From positions 496,001 to 560,000 of the forward strand of contig NZ_JAGSYH010000005.1 in NCBI RefSeq assembly GCF_025685685.1: DNA of 64,000 bases, given 5' to 3'. A program made the translations under genes and the position numbers. The stretch comes from Acidicapsa dinghuensis (GTDB lineage: Bacteria > Acidobacteriota > Terriglobia > Terriglobales > Acidobacteriaceae). The notes under the pieces are model-generated. The model was given only the letters and a program-made list of their open reading frames with translations. It was not told the origin of the DNA and did no database searches. Below are positions 8,364 through 17,808 of this stretch, one piece after another (positions within the stretch are counted from its first letter, which is position 1; each line of letters begins with the position of its first letter).

Positions 8364-9659
8364 TCAGATCCTGCGCAGGCGGACTACAGTTTCGAGATGA
8401 AAGGTCTGTGGGAACATGTCGGCGAGGTGGATGGCTTCGATGCGGTAGCGCTCGCGGGTGAGTGCGTGGAGGTCGCGCGCCAGGGTTGCGGGATCGCAGG
8501 AGACGTAGACGAGTTGAGGCGCACCGATGGCGTTGAGCAGATGGGCGACTTCATCGCCGAGGCCGGCACGCGGTGGGTCGAGGACGATGACATCGGGGCG
8601 CGGCTCGCGCTGTTCGCGATTGCGGCGGAGGTAGTCGAGGGTGGTGAGTGCGCTTGCGTGGCTGTTGGCGCCTGCGAGGTTATGCTGCAATGCGGCGGTC
8701 GAGGCCGGTGCGGATTCGACTGCGTGAACCATATTGAAGGTTTGCGTCAGACGGCGCGCGAAGAGGCCAACTCCGGCGTAGAGATCCCATGCGAGTGAGC
8801 CGGTGAGGCCATCGGTGACGAGGGTTGTGAAGCGATCGAGGAGATGGCGATTGATCTGGAAGAAAGCTCCGCCGTCGACGCGGTATTCATGGCCTGCGAC
8901 TGCGTAAGTGAGAGATTGTGCGTCTGTACGTTCGAGTTTTGGGCGTGAAGAGCCTGCCACAGGTACGAAACGGAGGCTGCGCAGGATGGGCTCGCCCTGG
9001 ACGCGAAAGAATGTGACGAGCATTTCGGAGTTGTCGTGGTTGATGAATAGCTCGACTTCGGTCAGGTCATTTTCCGTCAGGTCGTTGCGAGGGTCGTTGG
9101 AATCGATAACGGAGGCCAGGTCAAGGGCGCATTCGACGAGGATGGGTGCGGCAATGGGGCATTCGTCGATGGGCACGAGATCGTGGGAGCGACGGCTGCG
9201 ATAGCCGACCTGTGTGCGGCCTTGCGCGTCGTGGGTCGAGTCTCGGATGAAGGCAAGGCGAATGCGGTTGCGATAGCGCCAGGATTGCTCTTCGGAGCCT
9301 ACGAGCGTATGAATCTCCGCAGGTGACGGAACTTTGGCGCGGTCGAGTGTTTCGCGCAGGATGCTGCGCTTGATGGCGAGTTGTGTGGAATAGTTGGCAT
9401 GCTGATATTGGCATCCTCCGCAGATGCCGAAATGAGGGCAGCGCGGCTCGATGCGATTGGGTGAAGCGCTGAGAATGGTTTCGATTTCTGCGCGGGCGAA
9501 GGCGCGCTTGTCTTCGAGGATGCGGGCTTCTACGGTTTCGCCGGGAAGTGTGAGGGGAACGAAGACTTTTTTGCCTGCGGATTTGCCATCGGTCTGCTGA
9601 CTGTCGAGACGGGCGAGACAGTCGCCACCGTAGACCGATTTTTCTGTATGGAGTTTCAT
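8364..9659 (-). CDS. rlmD: 23S rRNA (uracil-5-)-methyltransferase RlmD/RumA family
   Basis: This is a SAM-dependent m5U methyltransferase acting on RNA. The N-terminal region reads as a TRAM domain, followed by the iron-sulfur cysteine cluster CPHFGICGGCQYQH (about residues 74-87). The SAM motif LYAGVGLFA comes next, then VLDPPRAGL, and the catalytic cysteine in YVSCDPATLARD. The 431-residue length is normal. The call as RlmD (U1939) rather than the RlmCD or TrmA-like branch is by overall similarity only. It sits downstream of the 232-residue hypothetical and upstream of comEC on the same strand. Confidence 0.87.
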   Translation of the reverse strand: MKLHTEKSVYGGDCLARLDSQQTDGKSAGKKVFVPLTLPGETVEARILEDKRAFARAEIETILSASPNRIEPRCPHFGICGGCQYQHANYSTQLAIKRSILRETLDRAKVPSPAEIHTLVGSEEQSWRYRNRIRLAFIRDSTHDAQGRTQVGYRSRRSHDLVPIDECPIAAPILVECALDLASVIDSNDPRNDLTENDLTEVELFINHDNSEMLVTFFRVQGEPILRSLRFVPVAGSSRPKLERTDAQSLTYAVAGHEYRVDGGAFFQINRHLLDRFTTLVTDGLTGSLAWDLYAGVGLFARRLTQTFNMVHAVESAPASTAALQHNLAGANSHASALTTLDYLRRNREQREPRPDVIVLDPPRAGLGDEVAHLLNAIGAPQLVYVSCDPATLARDLHALTRERYRIEAIHLADMFPQTFHLETVVRLRRI

Positions 9660-9680
9660 CTGCGTCTTACGATATCTGGC

Positions 9681-10379
9681 TCACGAGGCCTGGCTCATAT
9701 AGAACAGGCTAAGCCGCGGCAGGCTGTAGTGTTCGAGCAGGCGCTTGTGGACGAACTGCTGCTCGACCTGGCGGAGTTGCACGGCGCTCATGCGGCTGCG
9801 ATAGGCGGCGAGGTCGCGGGCTGCTTCGGTCTTGAAGCGTAGCAGGAGGTCTTCGGGAGCGTGCGTGGTGAGTGTGGCGAAGAGCTTATCTTCCAGCATT
9901 GCGAGCTCGCGCTCCAGATCTTCAAGGCTGACGGTTGCTTTTGTGGAGATTTCGTGGGAAAGCGCGTCGAGTTTTGCGGATATTGATTGCGTGATTTCTG
10001 GGGCGACTGCTGCGTTTTTCAGTGTATGGGCTGAGGCATTTAGATGCTGCGCGATTCGCTGGTGTTCGAAACCAGCATCAGTGGGCCGTTTTTCTGGAGC
10101 AACGCCGGTAGCTGCATCGACCATCTCTCCGGCGGCTTCGAGGACGGCCTGTGCGCACCAGGCGAGGCCGTTGACGCGGCGCATGCGGGCTTTTTGCTGG
10201 CGCGCGTCGTATTTGTCAAAGGCGTTGTCGATGCCGCGCAGGACGGCTTCGAGTGGGATGCCGGATTCGCGCCATGTTTCGATGAGCGCCCAGTCGAGCG
10301 TGGAGAGCAGCAGCAGGCTGCCGCGGCGGCGCTGGAAGTGCTCTTCGATTTCGGTGAAGTAATTGAAGTAGTTCTGCAC
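9681..10379 (-). CDS. hypothetical helical protein
   Basis: This 232-residue protein is not one I can assign. It is soluble, almost entirely helical by composition and has no signal peptide. The N-terminus (YFNYFTEIEEHFQRRRG) and the segment LSTLDWALIETWRESGIPLE suggest a compact helical domain, and LDALSHEISTKATVSLEDLE looks coiled-coil. It lies 20 bases upstream of rlmD and downstream of coaX on the same strand, so co-transcription is likely. The composition matches its neighbours, so I see no sign of transfer. It is probably a lineage-restricted conserved protein. Confidence 0.7.
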   Translation of the reverse strand: MQNYFNYFTEIEEHFQRRRGSLLLLSTLDWALIETWRESGIPLEAVLRGIDNAFDKYDARQQKARMRRVNGLAWCAQAVLEAAGEMVDAATGVAPEKRPTDAGFEHQRIAQHLNASAHTLKNAAVAPEITQSISAKLDALSHEISTKATVSLEDLERELAMLEDKLFATLTTHAPEDLLLRFKTEAARDLAAYRSRMSAVQLRQVEQQFVHKRLLEHYSLPRLSLFYMSQAS

Positions 10380-10448
10380 GGTACTGCTATAGATTCGTGC
10401 AAGAGACGGGGTGGCGTCGAGTTGTGGGCCTGTGGATTTGAGAGTTGC

Positions 10449-11312
10449 TCAGCGTCTTCTAGGACGCTGTGGTTTATCTGGCGCGGGCTGGTTGCGCTCG
10501 AAGACGAGACGCAGGCCGTCGAGCGTGAGCATGTCGTCGATGGTGGAGATGTAGCGTGAGTCTTCCGCGATCAGGTGTGCGAGGCCGCCTGTGGCGAGGA
10601 TTTTGATGGAGGCTTCGGGAAGAGATGTATCGACCGCGAGGCCGCTGCGAGGGTCCTGCTGCATCTCGGCGATCATGCGCTCGAGGATGCCGTCGACCAG
10701 ACCGATGTAGCCGTAATAGAGGCCGCTTTGTATGTGAGCGACGGTGTTGGTGCCGATGACCTTTGCGGGACGCCGGATATCGACGCGTCCGAGGCGCGCG
10801 GCTCGGCTGAAGAGAGCGTCTGCGCTGATACCGAGGCCGGGGGTGATGATGCCGCCGAGATATTCACCTTTGGCGGAGAGGACGTCGAAGGTGGTTGCGG
10901 TGCCGAAGTCTACGACGATGGACGGGCCGCCATATTTTTCAAAGGCTCCGATGCAGTTGACGAGACGATCGGCGCCTAGTTCGGAGGGATTATCTACCAG
11001 CACCGGCATGCCTGTCTTGATACCAGGCTCGACGAACAACGGTTTCAGGTGGAAATAGCGTTCGCATACCTGCAGCAGGGTGCTTTCGACCGGGGGAACT
11101 ACGGACGAAATGATGATGTGGCGAACGCGCGAGGTTGCGAGGCCGTGCATCTCGAAGAGGTTGGTGAAGAGGACGCCGTATTCGTCGGCGGTTTGCGTGC
11201 GGTGTGTAGATACACGCCAGTGGCCAGCCAGGGTGTTTGAAGCTTTTGGGCCGTCGAGGTTGAAGAGGCCGAGGACGGTATTGGTATTTCCTACGTCGAG
11301 CGCTAGCAGCAT
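10449..11312 (-). CDS. coaX: type III pantothenate kinase
   Basis: CoaX phosphorylates pantothenate, the first step of CoA synthesis, in the cytoplasm. The ASKHA-fold signatures are present: LALDVGNTNTVLGLF at the N-terminus, GADRLVNCIGA, and VVDFGTATTFDVL with the catalytic Asp region, then GGIITPGLGISADAL. The 287-residue length is slightly above the usual 255-265 because of a Pro/Arg-rich tail. birA lies about 3.3 kb upstream on the same strand; the two are commonly adjacent in bacteria, and here an FGE-like lipoprotein and a permease lie between them. Confidence 0.93.
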   Translation of the reverse strand: MLLALDVGNTNTVLGLFNLDGPKASNTLAGHWRVSTHRTQTADEYGVLFTNLFEMHGLATSRVRHIIISSVVPPVESTLLQVCERYFHLKPLFVEPGIKTGMPVLVDNPSELGADRLVNCIGAFEKYGGPSIVVDFGTATTFDVLSAKGEYLGGIITPGLGISADALFSRAARLGRVDIRRPAKVIGTNTVAHIQSGLYYGYIGLVDGILERMIAEMQQDPRSGLAVDTSLPEASIKILATGGLAHLIAEDSRYISTIDDMLTLDGLRLVFERNQPAPDKPQRPRRR

Positions 11313-11340
11313 ACGAGGAACAGGTTAGCAGGTTGGCGAC

Positions 11341-12039
11341 TCACCATTGATTCGCGGCGCAGCGAAATCCGACGTCGCGATGGCGCAGGTCCTCGGGAGC
11401 TCCGAGGCGATTTGAGATTCGCAGAGCGCGGGCGGCATTGAAAAATGAACCGCCCTTCAGCAGCCGGTTGCCCTCAGGGGCGGTGCCGATATCCGATACC
11501 CACTCCATGACGTTGCCCAGCATATCGAACAGGCCGTATCCGTTGGGAAGTTTTTGGCCGACGGGGTGGGTCGTGTCCTGGCTGTTGGGGTCATACCAGG
11601 CAATGGTGGAAAGCGGCTGCCTTGGAGGCTCTGTTGCTCCGCCATAGGCTGCATATTCCCACTCGGATTCGCTTGGCAAGCGCATGCCGATCCGGGCGCA
11701 ATAGGTTCGCGCAGCCGGCCAGCTTACGCTGTCGACTGGAAGCTGCATGCCGATGTAGAAGCTGGGATTGGCGTGCATGATGTGCTGAAAGGCGAGCTGG
11801 GTGACCTCCGTGCGCCCGATCCAGAATCCCTCAGCAATCTTGATTTCAGCCCTCTTTCTTTCCCAGCCGAAGCAATTGGTGTCGCCGGTAAGACAGCCCG
11901 TCCAGTAGACGCCTGGCGGTATCCAGACATAGGCTAAGCCGTCTTTGGGGTTGATTCTGAGATGCTCCGCGGTTTTGTCCGGAGCCGGTGGGGATATGGC
12001 ACATGCGGCCACGATCAAGACGATGGAAAGGATCTTCAT
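11341..12039 (-). CDS. FGE/SUMF1-domain lipoprotein
   Basis: The protein has a formylglycine-generating-enzyme-like (SUMF1) fold: YVWIPPGVYWTGC, FWIGRTEVTQLAF, VSWPAARTYCARIGMRLPSE, then GNVMEWVSD and a final VGFRCAA. A short hydrophobic N-terminus ending in VAAC (Cys12) looks like a lipobox, so the protein is probably lipid-anchored. I do not see the paired catalytic cysteines of true formylglycine-generating enzymes, so it is more likely a C-type-lectin-like binding or accessory member than a sulfatase activator. It lies 35 bases downstream of the ADOP permease on the same strand, and a joint transcript is plausible. No sulfatase gene is in the window. Confidence 0.78.
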   Translation of the reverse strand: MKILSIVLIVAACAISPPAPDKTAEHLRINPKDGLAYVWIPPGVYWTGCLTGDTNCFGWERKRAEIKIAEGFWIGRTEVTQLAFQHIMHANPSFYIGMQLPVDSVSWPAARTYCARIGMRLPSESEWEYAAYGGATEPPRQPLSTIAWYDPNSQDTTHPVGQKLPNGYGLFDMLGNVMEWVSDIGTAPEGNRLLKGGSFFNAARALRISNRLGAPEDLRHRDVGFRCAANQW

Positions 12040-12074
12040 CCCGAGGCTCGCTGCTTACGATTGCAGTATAGGCT

Positions 12075-14507
12075 TCATTCTTCGCGCAGGAGGATCATTG
12101 GATCGACAGCAAGGGCACGCCGGGCTGGTATCCAGGCTGCGATCATACCGATGCCGAGCATGGCGAAAATCACCCCGCCGAGGACAAAGGGGTCGCGTGG
12201 CGTGGCCTGATAGACGATGAACGATAGCACGCGGGTTGCGAGAATGCCGAGGACCATGCCTGCTGCTGAGCCGATGGCGAGAATGCGGAAGGCGCGTCCC
12301 AATGCCGCGGTGAGCACTTTGCGCTGATTGGCGCCGAGAGCTACGCGGATGCCGAGTTCGCGCAGGCGCTTGCTGACGGTGTAGGAGGCCATGCCGAAGA
12401 TGCCGGTGATGGCGAGCATTGCGCCGAGCATGCCGAGGACACCGAGGGCTACGGTGGCTACGCGCGCGGCAAAGAGAGCGGAGTCGAGCTCGCTGCTCCA
12501 GGGCCTGATTTCGAGGGGCATAGAGGGGTCCAGCTTGCGCAGGGATCGTTGCAATGCGGCAGCAATCTCTTCCGGTTCGCGCTGTGACCGGACGATAAGC
12601 CAGACCTCACCTGATTTCTGCTGGAGGTAGGAATAGAACATCGCTGGTTTTGGATCTTCGGTGAGGGTTTCGTATTTGCCATCTTCAACGACGCCGATGA
12701 CCTCGACGCGCTTGCCTCCCCAGACCTTGTAGTGGCTGCCGATGGCCTGTTGCACAGAACCAAATACTTTTTTCGCAAATTGTTGATTGATGACGGCTAC
12801 CACAGGGGTCTTGTCCGTGTCGTGTTCCGTGAAGGTACGGCCAGCAAGCAACGATGTTTGGGCCGTGCGGAAATAGTCAGGCGAGATATCGAACTGTTGC
12901 GCGTCAGCGACGGCGTTGGCGCCGCGAAAGTCGGTGGTTTCGTCTTTGAAGACGCTGGAGTCATTGCCGCCGATGCTGAGCGGGAGACGGTCGGAGTATC
13001 CGACGGCGGTGACGCCCGGAATCGCAGCGGCGGTGTCGAGCATGCGTTTCTGCATCTGCACCTGCTGGTCGCCTTCATAGCCGGCCATGTGCAAGTCGGT
13101 ATGTACGAGCATGACGCCGGACGGTTGGAATCCATAGTTGCTCTGCAAAGATCGGGCTAGGCCACGCACGGCTACGAGCGACGAGGTGACTAGTACGGCG
13201 CAGATGGCGATCTGCAGTGCGAGCAAAATATCGCGCAGGGTGAAGCGGCTTTGACCGGCGACGCTGGTGCCGCCCGCGCGCAGAATCTGCCACGGATCGG
13301 AACGGAGCACCTGGCGGACCGGGACGAGGCCAAAGAGCAGACCGCTGAAGATAGATAGCGCGAGCGCAAGCAGGTAGGTGCTGATATCCGGATTGACCGG
13401 CACATTGATCGGAATGCTGGGGATTGGCCGCCACGCGCTGAGGAAATGAAGGATGACGACGGCTCCTGCAATGCCCAGGACGCCTCCTGTGATCGAGACC
13501 AGGATGGCTTCGGTGAAGAGCTGGCGGAAGATGAATTTGCGGCGCGATCCGAGGGCCATTCGCAAGGCAATCTCACGGGACCGGTCGGCGGCCCGAGCTG
13601 CGAAGAGGCTACCGAGATTGGCGCAGGCTGCGAGCAGGATGAGACCGGCGAGGAGCATGAGTCCGGCCATGAAGGCGCGCGTTGGCTTGCCAAGCGTATT
13701 ACCGGCGAGCCCTGGATGCGAGAGAGCGAACTTCAGGCCATCATCCGATTTTGGGTAGGCCTTGGAGAGTGATGCAGCGATCGCATTGATGTCCGAGGTT
13801 GCAGATTGGGGGGATGCGCCCGGTTTCAGATGTCCCATTATCCAGGTGAAGTGATCGCCGCGTTCTTCGATGGGATCCCAGCCTGCTACTCCCGGCAGAT
13901 CGACGATGGGCATCCAGAAGTCTGGAGCGAAGAAAAGCTCGGTGCCGCGAAAGCCGGCAGGCGCAACACCGGCGATGGTGAAGGGATGTTTGTTGATCTG
14001 GACCGTGCGCCCGACTGCGGCGGGATTGGCATCGAAGTGGCTGTGCCAATAGTCATAGCTAAGGACGATAAAGGGGGCGCTGTCTTTGCCGTGCTCGTCG
14101 GAGGCATGAATGAATCGACCGAGATATGGCTGGATGCCAAGTGCGTCGAAGTAATTGCCGCTGACGATATAGGGCCAGACTACGGAGGGATTTCCGCTGC
14201 CAGTGTCGAGGCCCATTCCTCCCTGGATGTCGTAGGTTATGAGTGATTCGAAGCTGTTGCTGCGGTCACGGAGGTCACGGTAGTCGGGATAGGCCTGGGA
14301 TGGAACCGTATCGGAGCCAAAGACGCGCTCGATCATGAAGAGGTTGCCGGGATTCGGAACGTTGAGCGGGCGTAGCACCAGCGCGTTGAGGACGCTGAAG
14401 ACGATGGCGTTGGCGCCGATGGCGAGCGCCAGCGTGAACACGGCTGTAATGGCAAAACCGGGTGCTTTGCGCAACTGGCGCAGGGCGAGACGCAGATCTG
14501 CGTTCAT
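12075..14507 (-). CDS. ADOP-type ABC transporter permease (MacB/FtsX)
   Basis: This 810-residue permease matches the acidobacterial duplicated orphan permease type. An N-terminal helix (TAVFTLALAIGANAIVFSVL) is followed by a large MacB-like periplasmic domain and a three-helix FtsX core near residues 270-400. A second helix, periplasmic domain and FtsX core end with the RLRELGIRVALGANQRKVL segment and the last helices (about 690-800). No ATPase gene is adjacent, as expected of orphan members. Substrate is unknown; family relatives handle macrolides or lipoproteins. An FGE-like lipoprotein lies immediately downstream. It interrupts the birA-coaX neighbourhood. Confidence 0.9.
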   Translation of the reverse strand: MNADLRLALRQLRKAPGFAITAVFTLALAIGANAIVFSVLNALVLRPLNVPNPGNLFMIERVFGSDTVPSQAYPDYRDLRDRSNSFESLITYDIQGGMGLDTGSGNPSVVWPYIVSGNYFDALGIQPYLGRFIHASDEHGKDSAPFIVLSYDYWHSHFDANPAAVGRTVQINKHPFTIAGVAPAGFRGTELFFAPDFWMPIVDLPGVAGWDPIEERGDHFTWIMGHLKPGASPQSATSDINAIAASLSKAYPKSDDGLKFALSHPGLAGNTLGKPTRAFMAGLMLLAGLILLAACANLGSLFAARAADRSREIALRMALGSRRKFIFRQLFTEAILVSITGGVLGIAGAVVILHFLSAWRPIPSIPINVPVNPDISTYLLALALSIFSGLLFGLVPVRQVLRSDPWQILRAGGTSVAGQSRFTLRDILLALQIAICAVLVTSSLVAVRGLARSLQSNYGFQPSGVMLVHTDLHMAGYEGDQQVQMQKRMLDTAAAIPGVTAVGYSDRLPLSIGGNDSSVFKDETTDFRGANAVADAQQFDISPDYFRTAQTSLLAGRTFTEHDTDKTPVVAVINQQFAKKVFGSVQQAIGSHYKVWGGKRVEVIGVVEDGKYETLTEDPKPAMFYSYLQQKSGEVWLIVRSQREPEEIAAALQRSLRKLDPSMPLEIRPWSSELDSALFAARVATVALGVLGMLGAMLAITGIFGMASYTVSKRLRELGIRVALGANQRKVLTAALGRAFRILAIGSAAGMVLGILATRVLSFIVYQATPRDPFVLGGVIFAMLGIGMIAAWIPARRALAVDPMILLREE

Positions 14508-14595
14508 GGTTCCCCCTTGGCTTCAAGCGGAAATACGGCGGCTGGAGTGAGGTTGTTCCGTGAATTTGTGAGGACGAAGGAAAATTTCCGCTTGC

Positions 14596-15489
14596 TCAGC
14601 CTGCTGCGTCGCGCAGGCCGCCGGTGGTGATGCGGACAAGGCCGCTTTCGGTACGGACCTGGAGGAAGCCGTGGTCGTCGAGTCCGGCGGTGATGCCGGT
14701 ACACTCCTGCGGGCCGTGGACGTGGACGCTACGGCCTTTTACCCAAGTGGAGATAGCGGAGATGCGGGCGGGGATATTGGCTGCGGTTGTTGCTGAGTTT
14801 AGAGCGAGCAACTCTTCGTGCAATGCAATGAGCAGGTGGATCAGTAGCAGTTGACGGCTTGCGATGTTATCCGTGGTATCCACGGCATGTTTTTTGAGCT
14901 CAAGGTCGAATGATGTGGCGGGTGTGGCAAGATCCGGTGGGAAGCTCTGTTGGTGGAGATTGATGCCGATACCAATGATGACGGCGTTTACGCGATCTGA
15001 CTCGAGCTGCGATTCGACGAGGATACCTCCAGTTTTGCGCGGGCCCATGAGCAGGTCGTTGGGCCAGCGCAGGTCTGCGATGAGGCCGGTTGTTTTCTCA
15101 ATTGCTCGATGAGCGGCGAGGCCGGTGATGAGGGGTATCCAGATGAGGCCGGAAGTGTTGATCTGCGGGCGCAACAGCACACTCACGTAGAGGCCGTCGC
15201 CTGCATTGGAGTGCCAGTGATGGCCGCCTCGGCCGCGGCCTGCGGTCTGTTCGTCGGCGACGTAGAAGCTGCCATGCGGTGCGCCATTGCGGGCTTGTTC
15301 GAGCGCGTGGGTGTTGGTGGAGCCGATGGTGGGGAAGTGGTGCATCTGTCCCGCGAAGGGCGTGCCGGTGAGTGCGGCATCAATCGCGCGTGGGTCCAAG
15401 TCGCGAGGGCCTTGTATAGCTGGAGCCAAGTGTGCGTTCTCTTTTAGATATGCAGTCAGGCAATGCTGACGGCTATTGTCCTGAACCAT
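14596..15489 (-). CDS. birA: biotin-[acetyl-CoA-carboxylase] ligase
   Basis: BirA activates biotin to biotinyl-AMP and attaches it to the carboxylase BCCP subunit. The signature biotin/AMP loop appears as AGRGRGGHHWHS, preceded by STNTHALEQARNGAPHG and followed by LRWPNDLLMGPRKTGGILVE. There is no N-terminal helix-turn-helix, so this is a monofunctional (group I) ligase without repressor activity. I use the ATG at 15489, which overlaps the upstream amidase stop by 17 bases; an ATG at 15531 would add 14 residues. The C-terminal SH3-like domain ends in VRITTGGLRDAAG. Confidence 0.9.
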   Translation of the reverse strand: MVQDNSRQHCLTAYLKENAHLAPAIQGPRDLDPRAIDAALTGTPFAGQMHHFPTIGSTNTHALEQARNGAPHGSFYVADEQTAGRGRGGHHWHSNAGDGLYVSVLLRPQINTSGLIWIPLITGLAAHRAIEKTTGLIADLRWPNDLLMGPRKTGGILVESQLESDRVNAVIIGIGINLHQQSFPPDLATPATSFDLELKKHAVDTTDNIASRQLLLIHLLIALHEELLALNSATTAANIPARISAISTWVKGRSVHVHGPQECTGITAGLDDHGFLQVRTESGLVRITTGGLRDAAG

Positions 15490-17629
15490 TGCCTGTCGAT
15501 GGGGTAGATGCAAGGGCTTTGTCGGAGGCATGCGGGCGCGTGCCGCTGAGTCCGCGCAGATAACGCTCTACTCCGTCAACGAGAGATTTGGCGATGCGTT
15601 CGCGATATTCGGGTTCGCGAAGCTGCTCGGCGTCATCGGGATTGGTGAGGAAGCTGATTTCGGCGAGAACCGAGGGCATCTGCGCGCCAATGAGGACGAC
15701 GAAGGGAGCTTTTTTGACACCGCGATCTTTGAGTCCGGGATTGCCTTTGCGCAGGCCGTCGTAGAGGCCGGTGTCGATGTCAGCTGCAAATTCGCGGGAC
15801 TCGTCGATCTTGTCTTTGAGGGCGATTTTGCGCACGAGGTCGGAGAGTTGATGGACGCCACTGGTGGACACTGCATTTTCACGCGCGGCAACGTCGAGCG
15901 CAGTGGGGTCGGAGGTGAAATTGAGGTAGTAGGCCTCGACGCCACGGGCATCGGGCTCGGGGCTGGAGTTGGCGTGGATGGAGAGGAAGAGATCGGCCTG
16001 CGCCTTATTAGCGATAGCCGTGCGCGTTTCAAGCGGGATGAAGGTGTCGGTGTCGCGCGTGTAGACGATCTCCGCGCCGAGTTGATCATGCAGCAGGCGG
16101 CCGACGCGGAGGGCTACGTCGAGGACCACATCTTTCTCTTCAATGCCGCCGGGGCCGAGGGTACCGGAGTCGTGCCCGCCGTGGCCGGGATCGATAACAA
16201 TCCGGCCCACTTTGAGACCGAGAGCACGCACGAGGGATCGCTCACCGTCGGAGGTTGGGTCGGCAGGGTGAGCTACGGAGGCTTCTTCCGAATTGCTATC
16301 TGGTTTCGTTCCTCGGCGAGACTTGCTGCGGGATTTCGAGTCGGGCGTAGCTGTATTTGGCGTGGATGAAGCCGTTGACGCGGAGGCGTCTTCGCTGGGG
16401 CTTGGCGTTGCGTCAGACGGATGGCTGGATGGGACGCGCGCGGCGACTGGCTTTGCTGTAGGGCCGGCAGTGGCGGGGATCTTGGCAGGCTCGGTGCTGA
16501 GCGCGGCTACGTCGGCTACGGAATTGTCGCCCTGCGGCGCTGGTTTTGCGTTGGAGGCAGCGAGTTTGTTGGCCGATTTATCGCTGTGTACGTCGATGAT
16601 GAGACGCCATGGGTTGGGCAGCAGGAACGCCGAGTAGCCGCTGACATCGGTGATGTCGAGGACGACGCGTGTTACATCTTGCTGAAACTGGGCGGCGCGA
16701 ATGCGTTTCAGATAGCCGTCGTCGATGACCTGGACTTCTTTGCCGTTGAGACCGGGCGCGAGGCGTGCGCCGTGAAGATCGAAGAAGATGCGGTCGGGAT
16801 TGGGCACGCGCGCTGCTTCGTACTCCACTTTGCCGCCTAGATCGATGGCGATGCGGGTTGAGGTGGGGTTGGACCAGTGACGCATGCCGGTGATGAGAAC
16901 GGGCTTGCCGGAGCTGTGGGTTACGGTATCGACTTGCTGCGACTCTACCGGTTGATCCTGTGCTGCGGGGATGGGCGTGGGGGCTGGTGCGGGAGTGGTT
17001 TCGCGGGGCTGCTGCGCTACCTGTGGCTGCGATTCCGGACGCGAACGCTTCACCGAGGCTCTGTCGCTGCGGTGGGTGGTGGTTCGCTGGCCCTCCATCT
17101 GTTTCAGCTCAAGCTGAGCCTGCTCCGAGAACGATGTGTCGGGCATTTCCTGGATGACCTGGCGGAGTTTTTCCTTGGCGCAGCCAGTGTCATTTAGATC
17201 CTGGCGGCAGACTTCGGCTTCAAGCAACAGGGCGTTATCGACCTGCGGGCTTTGAGGATATTGCTGCCTGAGAAATTCATACTGGCCGAGTGCGTCACGC
17301 GAGGCTTTTGCATCGTGCAGGACACGGCCTTTTTCTGCGAGCAGGTCGGCTACGGCTGCGACTGCGGCGGGAGCTTTCGATACTCCGGGCTTGTCGTGGT
17401 AAATGGCGCGGAAGGCTTCGAGAACTTCTTCATAGCGATCTCGCGTGCGTTGCTCTGGCGGTAGAGCCTCAAGCTTGTCGCGTAGCTGGACTGCGTGTTC
17501 CCAGGGATCAACGGTGCGTTCGCGATGTGTACGGTGCTGGGCAAACGCGGATGCTGGTGCTAAAGACGCGAGGAAAAGAACAACGGCAAGCGAATGGGGC
17601 CGCCTGAAGGCTCGGGGAAAATGAAACAT
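15473..17629 (-). CDS. N-acetylmuramoyl-L-alanine amidase with AMIN domain
   Basis: This exported amidase cleaves the peptide from MurNAc in peptidoglycan, probably during cell separation. After a signal peptide (HSLAVVLFLASLAPASAFA) there is a TPR/YbgF-like helical region, a Pro/Gln-rich linker, an AMIN domain (HWSNPTSTRIAIDLGGKVEY), a second Ser/Pro-rich linker and a C-terminal Amidase_3 domain. Zinc and catalytic residues are visible in DPGHGGHDSG, GGIEEKDV, FLSIHANSSP and LAEISFLTNP. The frame is open to an ATG at 17782, but the signal peptide fits the ATG at 17629. It lies directly upstream of birA with a small overlap. Confidence 0.9.
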   Translation of the reverse strand: MFHFPRAFRRPHSLAVVLFLASLAPASAFAQHRTHRERTVDPWEHAVQLRDKLEALPPEQRTRDRYEEVLEAFRAIYHDKPGVSKAPAAVAAVADLLAEKGRVLHDAKASRDALGQYEFLRQQYPQSPQVDNALLLEAEVCRQDLNDTGCAKEKLRQVIQEMPDTSFSEQAQLELKQMEGQRTTTHRSDRASVKRSRPESQPQVAQQPRETTPAPAPTPIPAAQDQPVESQQVDTVTHSSGKPVLITGMRHWSNPTSTRIAIDLGGKVEYEAARVPNPDRIFFDLHGARLAPGLNGKEVQVIDDGYLKRIRAAQFQQDVTRVVLDITDVSGYSAFLLPNPWRLIIDVHSDKSANKLAASNAKPAPQGDNSVADVAALSTEPAKIPATAGPTAKPVAARVPSSHPSDATPSPSEDASASTASSTPNTATPDSKSRSKSRRGTKPDSNSEEASVAHPADPTSDGERSLVRALGLKVGRIVIDPGHGGHDSGTLGPGGIEEKDVVLDVALRVGRLLHDQLGAEIVYTRDTDTFIPLETRTAIANKAQADLFLSIHANSSPEPDARGVEAYYLNFTSDPTALDVAARENAVSTSGVHQLSDLVRKIALKDKIDESREFAADIDTGLYDGLRKGNPGLKDRGVKKAPFVVLIGAQMPSVLAEISFLTNPDDAEQLREPEYRERIAKSLVDGVERYLRGLSGTRPHASDKALASTPSTGNGSGQ

Positions 17630-17808
17630 TGGCACGGCAGAGCCCGCGCGGCAAAATGCCGTCCCTGTGTCTGCCGGCATGGCGGGGGAGATAGGCATCG
17701 CCGCAATCGTCTCAACTTGATTGTATCGCTGGACCGAGTGTGGCTGGCGGGAGGGGGCTCTGACGGGAATACGATAGCGCACTCCCGTCTGCCAGGGGTG
17801 ATGTGTGT

